Origin: Desulfuromonas acetexigens
GTDB taxonomy: Bacteria > Desulfobacterota > Desulfuromonadia > Desulfuromonadales > Trichloromonadaceae
Direction of reading: 5' to 3'
DNA: 64,000 nucleotides
NCBI RefSeq assembly: GCF_900111775.1
Contig: NZ_FOJJ01000038.1
Coordinates: 1-64,000, forward strand
Of the stretch, positions 35,568-43,734 are shown piece after piece. Position 1 is the stretch's first letter, and each line of letters begins with the position of its first letter. The notes under the pieces are model-generated. The model was not told the DNA's origin and ran no database searches. It saw only the letters and a list, made by a program, of their open reading frames with translations. A program made the position numbers and the translations under genes.

Positions 35568-37193
35568 CTACCCTTCCCGTCCCGGGCGCCCTCCTGTCGG
35601 TTTGGGCAGGGCGCCCCCGCGCTGCACCAGGTCATTGAAGAAGTGGGGATCCTGGCAGTATTGCATCGCCGCCTCTACCGCCACCTTCTGTTCCCGCACC
35701 AACTGCGCCAGACTCACATCCAGTGAACAGAACTCATCCATACTCTGCTGCATCAGACTGCGGATCTGGTTTTCCTTGCGCTCCTTGATCAGATTTTTGG
35801 TGCGCGGGGTGTTCTCCAGTTTCTCGAAAGCCAGCACCCGCCCCTTACCGTCCTTGCTCGCCACCAGCCGCTGATTGAGAATGCAGACGAAGTTGTCCGC
35901 CAGCTGGATGCGCACCTGATGCTGCTGCTCCGGCGGGAAGACGTCGATGATGCGGTTGACCGCCATCACCGCGTTGTTGGCGTGCATGCAGCTGATCACC
36001 AGATGGCCGCTGTCCGCCGCCTGCAGGGCAATGGAAAAGCTTTCAGCGTCGCGCATCTCGCCGATGACGATGACGTCCGGCGCCTCGCGGAATATCCGCC
36101 GCAGCCCCTCCTGAAAAGACTCGGTGTCAACCCCGACCTCCCGCTGGTTGACGTTGCTCGATTTGTGGGTGTGCAGGTATTCGATGGGGTCTTCGATGGT
36201 GACGATGTTCTTCTTCTGCCGGGCATTGATGATGTCGAGCAGTGCCGCCAAGGTCGTCGTCTTGCCGTGGCCGGTGGGGCCGGTGATGAGGATCAGTCCC
36301 TGGGTTCTCAGGGCGAAATTCTCGAAGGACTGGGGCAGACCGAGAGTTGCCAGGCTGGGAATCTCTTCGACGATATGCCTGATCGCCAGGGAAATAGTCT
36401 TGCGCTGGCGGTAGGCGTTGACCCGGAAGCGTCCCCACTCGGGGAGGGAATAGGCGAAGTCCGCCTCCTGGGTCTGAAGAAACTGGTCCCACTGGAAATC
36501 GGTCATCATCCCCCGGGCGTAATCATGCACCGCCTGGGGCGTCAGCACCGGCAACGGCAGACGCACCAGCTCGTTGTTGAGTTTGAGGCTCGGCGCCACG
36601 CCGGCGACCAGCAACAGATCGGAAGCGTGGTTGACCACCATCTTGCCGAAAAGATCGCGCACGTCGGGAAGGACCGTCTCCTTCGGTTTGGCGACGCAGG
36701 CCCGGGCGATCTCGGCACCGGGGATCGTCCGTCCCGGCCGCTCACCGAGGTTCTCGATCAGCCCGAGGGCGGCACTCATCTGGAAAGAAGGCACCACCAA
36801 CGGTCGAATCGACTGGCCGAGGATGAATTGCAGCTCGCCGAGGGTCTGGATATCTCCCGGATTGGCCATGGCCATAGCGATTTTGCGATCCTTGGCGGCC
36901 ACCGGAATCACCTGATGCTTTTTCATCGTCTCCAAGGGCAGCAGAGCGAGCAGGGCGGACTGGAGATCGATCCGCTCCAGATTGAGCCCTTCGACCCCGG
37001 ATTGCATGGCCAGGGCCTTGACCAGTTCATCGACACTCAGATAACCCAGTTCGACCAAGGTCGAGCCGAGCTTGTGCCCTTCGAAGCCCTGCTGACGCCG
37101 GGCGTTTTCCAGCTGTTCCGGGGTCACGAAACGATGCACCAGCAGCAGTTCCCCCAAGCGCAGGGTGCGCCGACTTTTGTTTTCCTGGGTCAT
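35568..37193 (-). CDS. PilT-like ATPase with N-terminal MshEN domain
   Basis: A cytoplasmic ATPase of 541 residues. The N-terminal 150 residues look like the MshEN/GspE-N domain (RLGELLLVHRFVTPEQLENA, LGSTLVELGYLSVDELVKAL). The C-terminal part is a PilT-type motor with Walker A GPTGHGKTTT (305-314), EDPIEYLH, and GEMRDAES. PilT powers retraction of type IV pili, but typical PilT is about 350 residues and lacks MshEN, so this is a hybrid that may answer to c-di-GMP. The ATG at 37193 has AAGGAG six bases upstream. No pilin or pil assembly genes are nearby. Confidence 0.85.
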   Translation of the reverse strand: MTQENKSRRTLRLGELLLVHRFVTPEQLENARRQQGFEGHKLGSTLVELGYLSVDELVKALAMQSGVEGLNLERIDLQSALLALLPLETMKKHQVIPVAAKDRKIAMAMANPGDIQTLGELQFILGQSIRPLVVPSFQMSAALGLIENLGERPGRTIPGAEIARACVAKPKETVLPDVRDLFGKMVVNHASDLLLVAGVAPSLKLNNELVRLPLPVLTPQAVHDYARGMMTDFQWDQFLQTQEADFAYSLPEWGRFRVNAYRQRKTISLAIRHIVEEIPSLATLGLPQSFENFALRTQGLILITGPTGHGKTTTLAALLDIINARQKKNIVTIEDPIEYLHTHKSSNVNQREVGVDTESFQEGLRRIFREAPDVIVIGEMRDAESFSIALQAADSGHLVISCMHANNAVMAVNRIIDVFPPEQQHQVRIQLADNFVCILNQRLVASKDGKGRVLAFEKLENTPRTKNLIKERKENQIRSLMQQSMDEFCSLDVSLAQLVREQKVAVEAAMQYCQDPHFFNDLVQRGGALPKPTGGRPGREG

Positions 37194-37284
37194 GTCCATC
37201 TCCTTGCCGGTACGGCCGGCGCTCAATCCGCAATTACCGGGGGAGCTGTCCCCCCCGCTCTCGGTGCCTTTTGCCCTCGGGCCA

Positions 37285-38121
37285 TCAGGTCTGCGGCAAG
37301 CCCTTCTCCCGCAATAGTTCCAGCACCTGGCTCGACCGTGGCCGTTCCAGATGACGAACCTCGCCGCCGAAGGCCCGAGCCAACCGAGCCATCTCCTGCT
37401 GGCGGGGATCGGGCGAACGGCTGTCGATGACCAGGGCAGGGATTCCCTCGCCACTCATGCGCGCGGCGATATCGAGCACTTCCTCCATGACCTTGCGCCC
37501 CGCCTCCAGGGGGACATTCGCTTCGCCGTCGGAAATAACCACGAGCAAGGGGCGCGCCCCGGGATAGCGGGCCCGCTCACGGCGAATGAGCCGCCAGGCG
37601 CTCCAGAGACCGTCAGCCAGGGGCGTGGCGCCGCCGACCGGCAGGCGCCGCAAGCGCTCCCGCGCCAGGGCGATACTGCGGGTCGGCGGCAGCAGCACCT
37701 CGGAACGCTCCCCGTGAAAAGCGACCAGCGCCACCCGGCAGCGCTCGACATAGGCCGCGCGCAAAAGGGCCAGCACCGCCCCCTTGGCCGCCGCCATGCG
37801 CGCCACCGCCCCCTCCCCCATCGATTCGGAGGCATCGACGAGAAAGACGATCAGCGGATAGCGCCAGCGGCGGCGGATTTTCTTGTGCAGATCGGCGCCA
37901 AGGATTTGCCCGGGGCCCGCGCCCCGTCGGGCCGCCGCCCGCAGGCTCGCTTCCAGCGCCACTTCGAATCCCCGTTCGCCGGAGCGCGCCGGCCGCACCG
38001 CCGTCACCGGCCCGGCCGCTTCCTGCCCCCGCCGCCGCAGCCGGGGAGGCAGACGGCGCGGACTGAGTTCGAGATCGCCCAGATCGATGCGATCATCGGC
38101 CTCTATGTAGGTTTCCGGGCT
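37285..38121 (-). CDS. chlD: VWA half of magnesium/cobalt chelatase subunit (reached by -1 frameshift)
   Basis: This frame encodes the C-terminal von Willebrand A domain of a fused ChlI-ChlD-type chelatase. The metal-ion site DASESMG is followed by GGATPLADG and VVISDGEAN, as in ChlD/BchD/CobT. The frame is open without interruption from the A9 tract at 38129-38121, where it is in the -1 frame relative to the AAA gene. It has no good start of its own; the first usable codon, GTG at 38007, lacks a Shine-Dalgarno sequence. Read as a -1 fusion the product is 665 residues, the normal length for fused subunits. The enzyme would insert Mg or Co into a tetrapyrrole; no partner H or N subunit is in the window. 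Confidence 0.85.
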   Translation of the reverse strand, partial: SPETYIEADDRIDLGDLELSPRRLPPRLRRRGQEAAGPVTAVRPARSGERGFEVALEASLRAAARRGAGPGQILGADLHKKIRRRWRYPLIVFLVDASESMGEGAVARMAAAKGAVLALLRAAYVERCRVALVAFHGERSEVLLPPTRSIALARERLRRLPVGGATPLADGLWSAWRLIRRERARYPGARPLLVVISDGEANVPLEAGRKVMEEVLDIAARMSGEGIPALVIDSRSPDPRQQEMARLARAFGGEVRHLERPRSSQVLELLREKGLPQT

Positions 38122-39281
38122 TTTTTTTTCAGGAAGGCGAAAAGGATGCTACCTGCCGCCATCGATCCGGGGACTTCCATGGAATCGGTCATTTCGTCCA
38201 GAACTTCAGGGACTTCAGCTTCCGTCTCGGCCGTGCCGGGGGGCTCCTCACCGGCGATCAGGCGACCGATGACCCCGTCCAGACGCTCATCGAGATTGGC
38301 GTCGCTATCGAGGGGCGAACGGGCCATGCGGTGGGGGAGTGCCAGCCGCGCCGCTTCGGCCACCTCCGTCGCCGTCACCGCCGTCTTTTCAAGGAGCGCC
38401 GCCAGCGCCCGCGCCCCTTTGATGATGGCCAGATCGGCCCGATGCCCCTGGGCACCGACCTCGATCGCCAGGCGCACGACCAGATCGAGCATCGCCTCGG
38501 GCACGGCGACGGCGGACAAGCGCTCACGGGCCAGGACGACCTGGTCGGCGAGCAGGCGCTCTTCGGGCTCCCAGCGCCGATGAAAAGCGGCGGCATCGGC
38601 TTCAAAAGCGAGGCGCCGGGCGACGATCTCGCGACGGGCGGCCGTGTCTTCCAGCCCCTGGGCGCCGACGCAGAGGCCGAAACGGTCGAGAAACTGGGGA
38701 CGCAACTCCCCCTCTTCGGGATTCATGGTGCCGACGAGCATGAAGCGGGCCGGATGCTGATAACGCAGCCCTTCCCGTTCAACCAGGTTGATCCCCGAGG
38801 CGGCGGCATCGAGGAGCAGATCGACGAGATGGTCGGCGAGAAGATTGACCTCGTCCACATAAAGGATCCCCCGGTTGGCGGCGGCGAGCAGGCCCGGCTC
38901 GAAACGGCGCTCGCCGGTCTTCAACGCCTGCTCCAGATGCAGGGAGCCGACCACCCGGTCCTCGGTCGCCGACAGGGGGAGATTAACCACCGGCATCGGC
39001 CGGCGCAGGCGGGGCAGAGACTCCCCCCGGGCCATGCGCTCGGCGCATTCGGCATGGGAGGTCGCGGAATCGTCCGGGTCGCAATGACAGGGGCAGCCGT
39101 CCACCACCTCGATCTCCGGCAGCAGCGCCGCCAGTGCCCGGGCCGCCGTCGACTTGCCGGTCCCCTTCTGGCCGCGGATCAAAACCCCGCCGATGCTCGG
39201 ATCGACGGCGTTAATGAGCAGCGCGGTCTTCATGGCATCCTGGCCGAGGATCGCAGAGAAGGGATAGAAGATCGTGGGCAT
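38103..39281 (-). CDS. chlD: AAA+ half of magnesium/cobalt chelatase (ChlI-like), ends after A9 tract
   Basis: A 392-residue AAA+ ATPase of the ChlI/BchI type. It has Walker A GQKGTGKST (37-45), a Cys-rich insert CPCHC, and sensor-type motifs such as GILYVDEVNLLADHLVDLLL and EGELRPQFLDRFGL. It ends ...FLKKKARKPT just after an A9 run. The last part before that (LDEMTDSMEVPGSMAAGSILF) is the acidic linker normally found between the AAA and VWA domains of the fused subunit. Termination here would give a ChlI-like small subunit; a -1 slip would give the full fusion. AAGGA lies before the ATG at 39281. Confidence 0.88.
   Translation of the reverse strand: MPTIFYPFSAILGQDAMKTALLINAVDPSIGGVLIRGQKGTGKSTAARALAALLPEIEVVDGCPCHCDPDDSATSHAECAERMARGESLPRLRRPMPVVNLPLSATEDRVVGSLHLEQALKTGERRFEPGLLAAANRGILYVDEVNLLADHLVDLLLDAAASGINLVEREGLRYQHPARFMLVGTMNPEEGELRPQFLDRFGLCVGAQGLEDTAARREIVARRLAFEADAAAFHRRWEPEERLLADQVVLARERLSAVAVPEAMLDLVVRLAIEVGAQGHRADLAIIKGARALAALLEKTAVTATEVAEAARLALPHRMARSPLDSDANLDERLDGVIGRLIAGEEPPGTAETEAEVPEVLDEMTDSMEVPGSMAAGSILFAFLKKKARKPT
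38121..38129 (-). other. A9 slippery tract, candidate -1 frameshift site
   Basis: On the coding (minus) strand the zero frame reads CTG AAA AAA AAA GCC, giving an A-AAA-AAA slippery heptamer. A -1 slip changes the next codon from GCC to AGC and opens the VWA frame; without the slip translation meets TAG at 38105-38103, five codons later. Frameshifting in chlD genes that yields two chelatase subunits from one gene has been proposed in the literature. A sequencing error in the homopolymer is the alternative. Confidence 0.7.
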
Positions 39282-39365
39282 GGAGGAATCCTTCAACAAA
39301 TTTGGAGGTTTGCAGGCATTTCGATTAAAAATAGCAGAGCCCGGGGGGACAAGGCAAGCCTTCCC

Positions 39366-40838
39366 TCAGGATTCCGGGGCGTCGTAGCGGGCCAGATAGC
39401 CTTTCACCGGGAACTTGCGGGCGGTGTTTTCCGAACTCATGTAGCGCACCGTGCCGAAGATCGGCCGCTCCGGCCCCCAGGCTCGATCATAGAGTCCCAG
39501 GCACCAGCCGATGCCGCTCAAGGAATTGGGATCGCGGCCGTCCAGGGCGTAGCGGTCGTTGAGTTCCAGCATGATCGCCAGCGCCGCCTCGGGGCCCGCG
39601 CTCCATTCGAGAATCTTTTTGCCCCAGAGCATGCGCAGATAGTTGTGCATCCGCCCCTCAAGCCGCAACTGGCGCTGGGCCGCGTTCCACAGCGGGTCGT
39701 GGGTGCGCGCCGCGGCGAAATCCTGCAAATCGTAGCGATAGGGGCGAAAATCGTCGCGATGCCTGGCCAGGGTTTGTCTTGCCCAATCGGGCAGGGCCCG
39801 CCAGGGATCGTTCAGTTCGCCCAGGGCGCAACCGTTGAAACTCAGCTCCCGCCAGGTCACCAGCTGATCGACAAAGGCCTCGGCCGCCGCGCTCAATCCC
39901 CACCAGCCGCTGCGCTTGCCCCGGCTTTCCGGCGAAAGCCGACCGGGGGACCAGCCTTCGCGGGCGAAAATCGCGCCGAGGATCTCGTGGCTGCCGATCT
40001 GGCCGAAGTGCAGATAGGGGGAGAGCCCGCTGGTGAATTCCCCTTCCGGCTCACTCCGGCGTTCGTCATAAAAGGGGAGTCGTTCATCAAGAAAGCGTGC
40101 CAACGTTTCCCGGGCCGCCACGAAGCCGCCCCGGATCGGTGCCGGTGGAACCTCATGGTCGATGGGCAGACGCTTCAGAGCCTCCGGGCTTCCCGATAGC
40201 AAGGCTTCATCGGCATGGGGCCAACGGGTCGTGATGCGCTCCGGCAAGGATTTCAGTTCGGGAAGACTCACCCCCGCCAACGGATCGGCGAGGGGAACGT
40301 CGAGGAGATGACCGGGCAGGGTTTTCTGCAGAAAGCGGCGAAAGGCGTAGGCGGTGGGAAAGGCGCGGTCGGCGACGCGCAGGGGAAGAATGCCGTTGGC
40401 ATCGACCGCCTCCAGCAGAACCGGGACGCGGTCGGCGGCGGCCGCGATCATGCGCGGCAGGAAAAAGGCCGGATAGTCGTCGGCGACAATGAGACAGGCG
40501 CGCGCGGCCAGGGCTTCGAGCAGGCCTTTGCCTGCTTGCGAACCCACTTCAACATAGGGATGGTAAAGCACTGGATAAGCGGCGAAATGTCGCATATGGT
40601 CGGTCATGCCATCGAGCACGAAGCGATGCAGGCGGTCACTGGCGAAGGGATAGTCGCAGCGCAGCCCTTCGAGAACAACCAGCGGCTTGCCCAATGCCAG
40701 CGACCGCTCTACCGCCCGTTGCAGAGCGAAATTGTAAAAAGGACGACGAAAGGCGGTCATCCAGTAAAGGACGAAGTCGCCGTCATCGCGGATCGGGCAC
40801 GCATTCGAGGGACGGCAGCGTTCGGACGAAACGGGCAT
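39366..40838 (-). CDS. phr: Class II deoxyribodipyrimidine photolyase
   Basis: A light-driven DNA repair enzyme that splits cyclobutane pyrimidine dimers using FAD. The 490 residues are the family length. Class II features include the start VLYWMTAFRRPFYNFAL, the FAD-binding region TSGLSPYLHFGQIG, and the C-terminal block MHNYLRMLWGKKILEW followed by DPNSLSGIGWCLG and RPIFGTVRYMS. AGGAGG precedes the ATG at 40838. It stands upstream of the chelatase gene on the same strand, 84 bases away. An aerobic or light-exposed stage of life is implied. Confidence 0.93.
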   Translation of the reverse strand: MPVSSERCRPSNACPIRDDGDFVLYWMTAFRRPFYNFALQRAVERSLALGKPLVVLEGLRCDYPFASDRLHRFVLDGMTDHMRHFAAYPVLYHPYVEVGSQAGKGLLEALAARACLIVADDYPAFFLPRMIAAAADRVPVLLEAVDANGILPLRVADRAFPTAYAFRRFLQKTLPGHLLDVPLADPLAGVSLPELKSLPERITTRWPHADEALLSGSPEALKRLPIDHEVPPAPIRGGFVAARETLARFLDERLPFYDERRSEPEGEFTSGLSPYLHFGQIGSHEILGAIFAREGWSPGRLSPESRGKRSGWWGLSAAAEAFVDQLVTWRELSFNGCALGELNDPWRALPDWARQTLARHRDDFRPYRYDLQDFAAARTHDPLWNAAQRQLRLEGRMHNYLRMLWGKKILEWSAGPEAALAIMLELNDRYALDGRDPNSLSGIGWCLGLYDRAWGPERPIFGTVRYMSSENTARKFPVKGYLARYDAPES

Positions 40839-40988
40839 GGGCCCTCCTGCACAGGGAAATGACTTTCTTCTTTATCGCCCATCGTCCCCTTTTCTGTCCA
40901 CGTAAATCCCCTCCCCTTTTGCCGTTAGTCCTGCTAGAATCCCGGCCGTCAACCAGCCCCTTCCCTTGCCTGTCGGAGTCTTAAATCC

Positions 40989-41744
40989 ATGCGTGCCCTT
41001 GTCGCCTGCTTCCTCGCCCTGTCGCTGCTTACCTCCTGCGCCGGCGGCCACCCCCTCGATCAGATGAAATCGGGGATCTCCCACTTTGCTGAAGAAAAAT
41101 TCCGCAACAGTCTCGCCGGGCAACTGGTCAAAGGCCTGGGCCAGGGGATTCACCTGGTGGCGAACGAACTGGCCCGCCCCGGCGGCTACCTCGACAACCC
41201 GCTGGTTCGCATCCTGCTGCCGCCGCCGGTGAACCTCGCCCTCGGCCTGATCCGCGACATCCAGGCCAGGCCCGATGTCAATCCCCTGCTCCTCGTTATG
41301 AACCGCGCGGCGGAAACCGCCGTCCCCGGCGCCGTACCCGTCCTGCTTGCCGCCCTTGACCAGATCGACGCCATTCGGGCGCGGGGCCTGCTCGACGCGG
41401 GGAAGACCGCCGCTACCGACTATCTGAAAGAACAGACCGAAAACAAACTCAAGGAAACCCTGACCCCGGTGGTCATGGAGACCCTGGCCAAAAACAGCGG
41501 ACTCGCCCAGTACGGGCAACTTCTCGCCACCCTCCATGCCCAACGGCAAGTGCGGGATCCTGACCCGGCCGCACCGCCGACCTTCGACGAACCCCAAGTC
41601 GATCTTGCCGACTATGTCACCCAGCAGACGATCAACGGCTTGTTCAAGGCTATCGGCGTTGAAGAGGAACGGATCCGCGACGACCTGGACCGCACCGAAC
41701 TGGATCTGCCGGAGATGCTCAAGCCCGCGGAAAAAAGACCTTGA
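40989..41744 (+). CDS. DUF4197 family lipoprotein
   Basis: A protein of 251 residues with a lipoprotein signal (LLTSCAGG, cysteine near residue 17). The body is mainly helical and matches my recollection of the DUF4197 pattern: an N-terminal stretch with VKGLGQGI, a central ALDQIDAIRARGLLDAGKTAATDYLK and a late VTQQTINGLFKAIGVEEERIR. Function is unknown; it should be periplasmic and membrane-anchored. It has its own terminator and is divergent from the photolyase gene. Confidence 0.75.
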   Translation: MRALVACFLALSLLTSCAGGHPLDQMKSGISHFAEEKFRNSLAGQLVKGLGQGIHLVANELARPGGYLDNPLVRILLPPPVNLALGLIRDIQARPDVNPLLLVMNRAAETAVPGAVPVLLAALDQIDAIRARGLLDAGKTAATDYLKEQTENKLKETLTPVVMETLAKNSGLAQYGQLLATLHAQRQVRDPDPAAPPTFDEPQVDLADYVTQQTINGLFKAIGVEEERIRDDLDRTELDLPEMLKPAEKRP

Positions 41745-41752
41745 AAACAAAA

Positions 41753-41781
41753 ATCCCCGCCTGGCAGCGGGGATTTTTTTG
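41753..41781 (+). terminator. Rho-independent terminator of the DUF4197 gene
   Basis: Stem ATCCCCGC/GCGGGGAT (41753-41760 with 41767-41774), loop CTGGCA, then a run of T to about 41780. The A-rich left flank lets it act on the minus strand as well, where it would end the small-protein transcript. Confidence 0.9.
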
Positions 41782-41804
41782 TATCGGAAATCTTGGGGAG
41801 GGGG

Positions 41805-41897
41805 TCAGCGGGAGGCGGAAGAGGTTTTGTAGAGCAGCATCTGGATGCCCACGGTCACTCCGGCGATTACGCCGATCACGATCAAAAATGTCATCAT
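41805..41897 (-). CDS. Single-span membrane microprotein (30 aa)
   Basis: A 30-residue protein reading MMTFLIVIGVIAGVTVGIQ in its first 19 residues and ending in a short charged/polar tail (LLYKTSSASR). One hydrophobic helix covers residues 3-22. AAGGAG lies eight bases before the ATG, a strong ribosome-binding site for so short a frame. Upstream is an AT-rich stretch with a promoter candidate, and downstream a terminator usable on this strand. Membrane microproteins of this size often regulate larger membrane complexes; here no partner is evident. Confidence 0.6.
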   Translation of the reverse strand: MMTFLIVIGVIAGVTVGIQMLLYKTSSASR

Positions 41898-42062
41898 GGT
41901 CGATCTCCTTTCCTCAGAGGGAAGTGGCCGGCCGCGCTCTCGCGGTGGCGCGATGGTTTATCATCAACAAAAACAGAACAACGTTAGTTATTATCAAGAA
42001 AAATCATTCGTAAAATCAGCTTGGTTAAACACTATCAAAAGACTAAACATCTAATCAAGAAA

Positions 42063-42091
42063 AAAATAGAACATTTTTTGATTTTGGTCAA
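42063..42091 (-). promoter_or_regulatory. Promoter candidate for the microprotein
   Basis: Minus-strand TTGACC (42091-42086) and TATTTT (42068-42063) are 17 bases apart in an AT-rich stretch between truA and the microprotein. The start codon lies about 165 bases downstream. Confidence 0.45.
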
Positions 42092-42129
42092 AAAACATCT
42101 CGACGCTCAAAATCCCGCATATTTCTCAT

Positions 42130-42153
42130 AAAAAAGGGGGCGAAAACGCCCCC
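42130..42153 (-). terminator. Rho-independent terminator of truA
   Basis: Stem GGGGGCG/CGCCCCC (42136-42142 with 42147-42153), loop AAAA, followed on the minus strand by six T. It begins five bases after the truA stop. Confidence 0.85.
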
Positions 42154-42157
42154 CCTT

Positions 42158-42895
42158 TCACTCGTACCGGACTTCCATCAGACAGAGTCCCTGCGGCGGC
42201 GCGGTGCGCCCCGGCCGCAGCCCCGGTTCCCCTCGCAGCAGCCCGGCAAGCTCGTCGAGGCTGAGCTTGCCCCAACCGATCTCCACCAGGGTACCGGCCA
42301 TAATGCGCACCATGTTGCGAAGAAAGGCGGTTCCCCTGACGTCGATATGGAGCAATTCCCCCTCCCGAACCAACTCCACCGAACGCATTTCCCGCACCGT
42401 GGTCAGGGCGTCGCAACCGGATGTGCGAAAAGCGGCGAAATCGTGACGTCCCACCAGCATTTCCGCCCCTTGACGCATCCGTTCTTCGTCGAGGGGGCGC
42501 GGCACATACCAGGAGAAACGGGCCGCCAGGGGGGAGCGCACCGGCGCGGTAAGTAGGCTGTAGCGATACCACTTGCCCCGGGCATCGAAGCGGGCGTGAA
42601 AATCGTCCGCCGCCTCGACCGCCGTGCGCACGGCAATATCCGCCGGCAGCAGACAGTTGAGCCCTTCGCGATAGGCGCTCATCGGCAGCTCGCGCTCGGT
42701 GCGGAAATGCGCCACCATCCCCCGGGCATGAACTCCGGCATCGGTCCGCCCCGACGAGGTGATCCGCACGGCATGGCCGAGTATCTTCGTCAGGGCCTCT
42801 TCCAGCACCTGCTGCACGGCCGTGCCGTTGGCCTGAATCTGCCAGCCGACATAGGCGGTGCCGTCATATTCGATGGTCAGGCGGATGGTTTTCAT
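42158..42895 (-). CDS. truA: tRNA pseudouridine(38-40) synthase TruA
   Basis: TruA converts uridines 38-40 of the tRNA anticodon stem to pseudouridine. The 245 residues match the family. The catalytic aspartate lies in SGRTDAGVHARG (D52 region), and the start IRLTIEYDGTAYVGWQ is typical. It is the last gene of a minus-strand run leuB-usg-ecfT-truA, 26 bases after the EcfT gene, and ends at a strong terminator. Confidence 0.95.
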   Translation of the reverse strand: MKTIRLTIEYDGTAYVGWQIQANGTAVQQVLEEALTKILGHAVRITSSGRTDAGVHARGMVAHFRTERELPMSAYREGLNCLLPADIAVRTAVEAADDFHARFDARGKWYRYSLLTAPVRSPLAARFSWYVPRPLDEERMRQGAEMLVGRHDFAAFRTSGCDALTTVREMRSVELVREGELLHIDVRGTAFLRNMVRIMAGTLVEIGWGKLSLDELAGLLRGEPGLRPGRTAPPQGLCLMEVRYE

Positions 42896-42921
42896 GCAAT
42901 GTCACCGCGAACGGAAAGAGA

Positions 42922-43701
42922 TCAGAGATAGGCCCAGATGAGCAGCAATGCCAAGAGGGCACCGGTAGCCAGGGAACGGTTCCAGGGGGATAGGGCGCAG
43001 GTCGCCGCGCCGATGGAATCGAAAGATTCACCAGCCGCGACGCTGGTCCGGGCCAGGGCATCGGCGCGGTCGACCAGGCCAAGGATCAACGGCGCCAGCA
43101 TCCGTGCCGCCAGCCGTCCTCGCGCCGTCAGGGAGCCCTGGCCAAGCTCCTCGCCCCGGGCGCGAAAGGCCGCGACCTGCAGGGCCGTCTCCTCCCGCAG
43201 CAGAGGGATGAAACGCAACACCAGCTGCCCGAGGCGGATCGGTTCCGTCACCGGCAGCCCCAAGCGGCGCAAAGGCAAAAGGAGCGCGGCGACGGCGGCG
43301 GCCAGCGCCTCGACGGAGGTGGTCAGGGTCAGCAGCGAGGAAAAAGCCATCGCCAGCAGCAGCTGGACAGAGACGGTGAGCCCGCGCAGAAGCCCGTCGT
43401 AGGATAAAAATTCGAAGCCGAAGAGGGTCCGGCCGGGGGTCAGAAAAAGGTGCAGCAGCAGGGTAAAGAGCAGCAGCCAGCGCAGGGAACGGAGGCTCCG
43501 TAACGCGAGTCGCCAGGGCAGGCCTGAAAGAAGAAAGAAGGTGATAAAGCAAAAGACCAAAGCCGCCAGTCGCGCCGGGACAGCAGTGGCGAAGCTCGCC
43601 ACCGCGAAAAGAGGCAGGACGCAGAGCTTGAGCCGGGCATCGAGACGATGTAAGGGAGAATCCCCCGACACATAGCGCCCCAGCATCAGATCATCCAGCA
43701 C
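42922..43701 (-). CDS. EcfT/CbiQ-type transmembrane protein of an ECF transporter
   Basis: EcfT couples the ATPases of energy-coupling-factor vitamin or metal transporters to the substrate-binding S component. About 259 residues with five or six helices; the N-terminal GDSPLHRLDARLKL and a C-terminal cytoplasmic ARG motif (FRARGEELG) fit the family. The start is uncertain: GTG at 43701 has GGAG eight bases upstream, lying inside a heptanucleotide repeat, while GTG at 43710 overlaps the repeat. No EcfA ATPase or S component is next to it, so its complex must be encoded elsewhere. Confidence 0.82.
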   Translation of the reverse strand: MLDDLMLGRYVSGDSPLHRLDARLKLCVLPLFAVASFATAVPARLAALVFCFITFFLLSGLPWRLALRSLRSLRWLLLFTLLLHLFLTPGRTLFGFEFLSYDGLLRGLTVSVQLLLAMAFSSLLTLTTSVEALAAAVAALLLPLRRLGLPVTEPIRLGQLVLRFIPLLREETALQVAAFRARGEELGQGSLTARGRLAARMLAPLILGLVDRADALARTSVAAGESFDSIGAATCALSPWNRSLATGALLALLLIWAYL

Positions 43702-43704
43702 AGA

Positions 43705-43728
43705 CCCCACTCCCCACTCCCCACTCCC
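43705..43728. repeat. Heptanucleotide tandem repeat CCCCACT x3.4
   Basis: Three exact copies of CCCCACT and a partial fourth fill the gap between the usg-like stop and the ecfT start. On the minus strand they read AGTGGGG and supply the only Shine-Dalgarno-like sequence (GGAG) for ecfT. Confidence 0.85.
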
Positions 43729-43734
43729 TATGAA

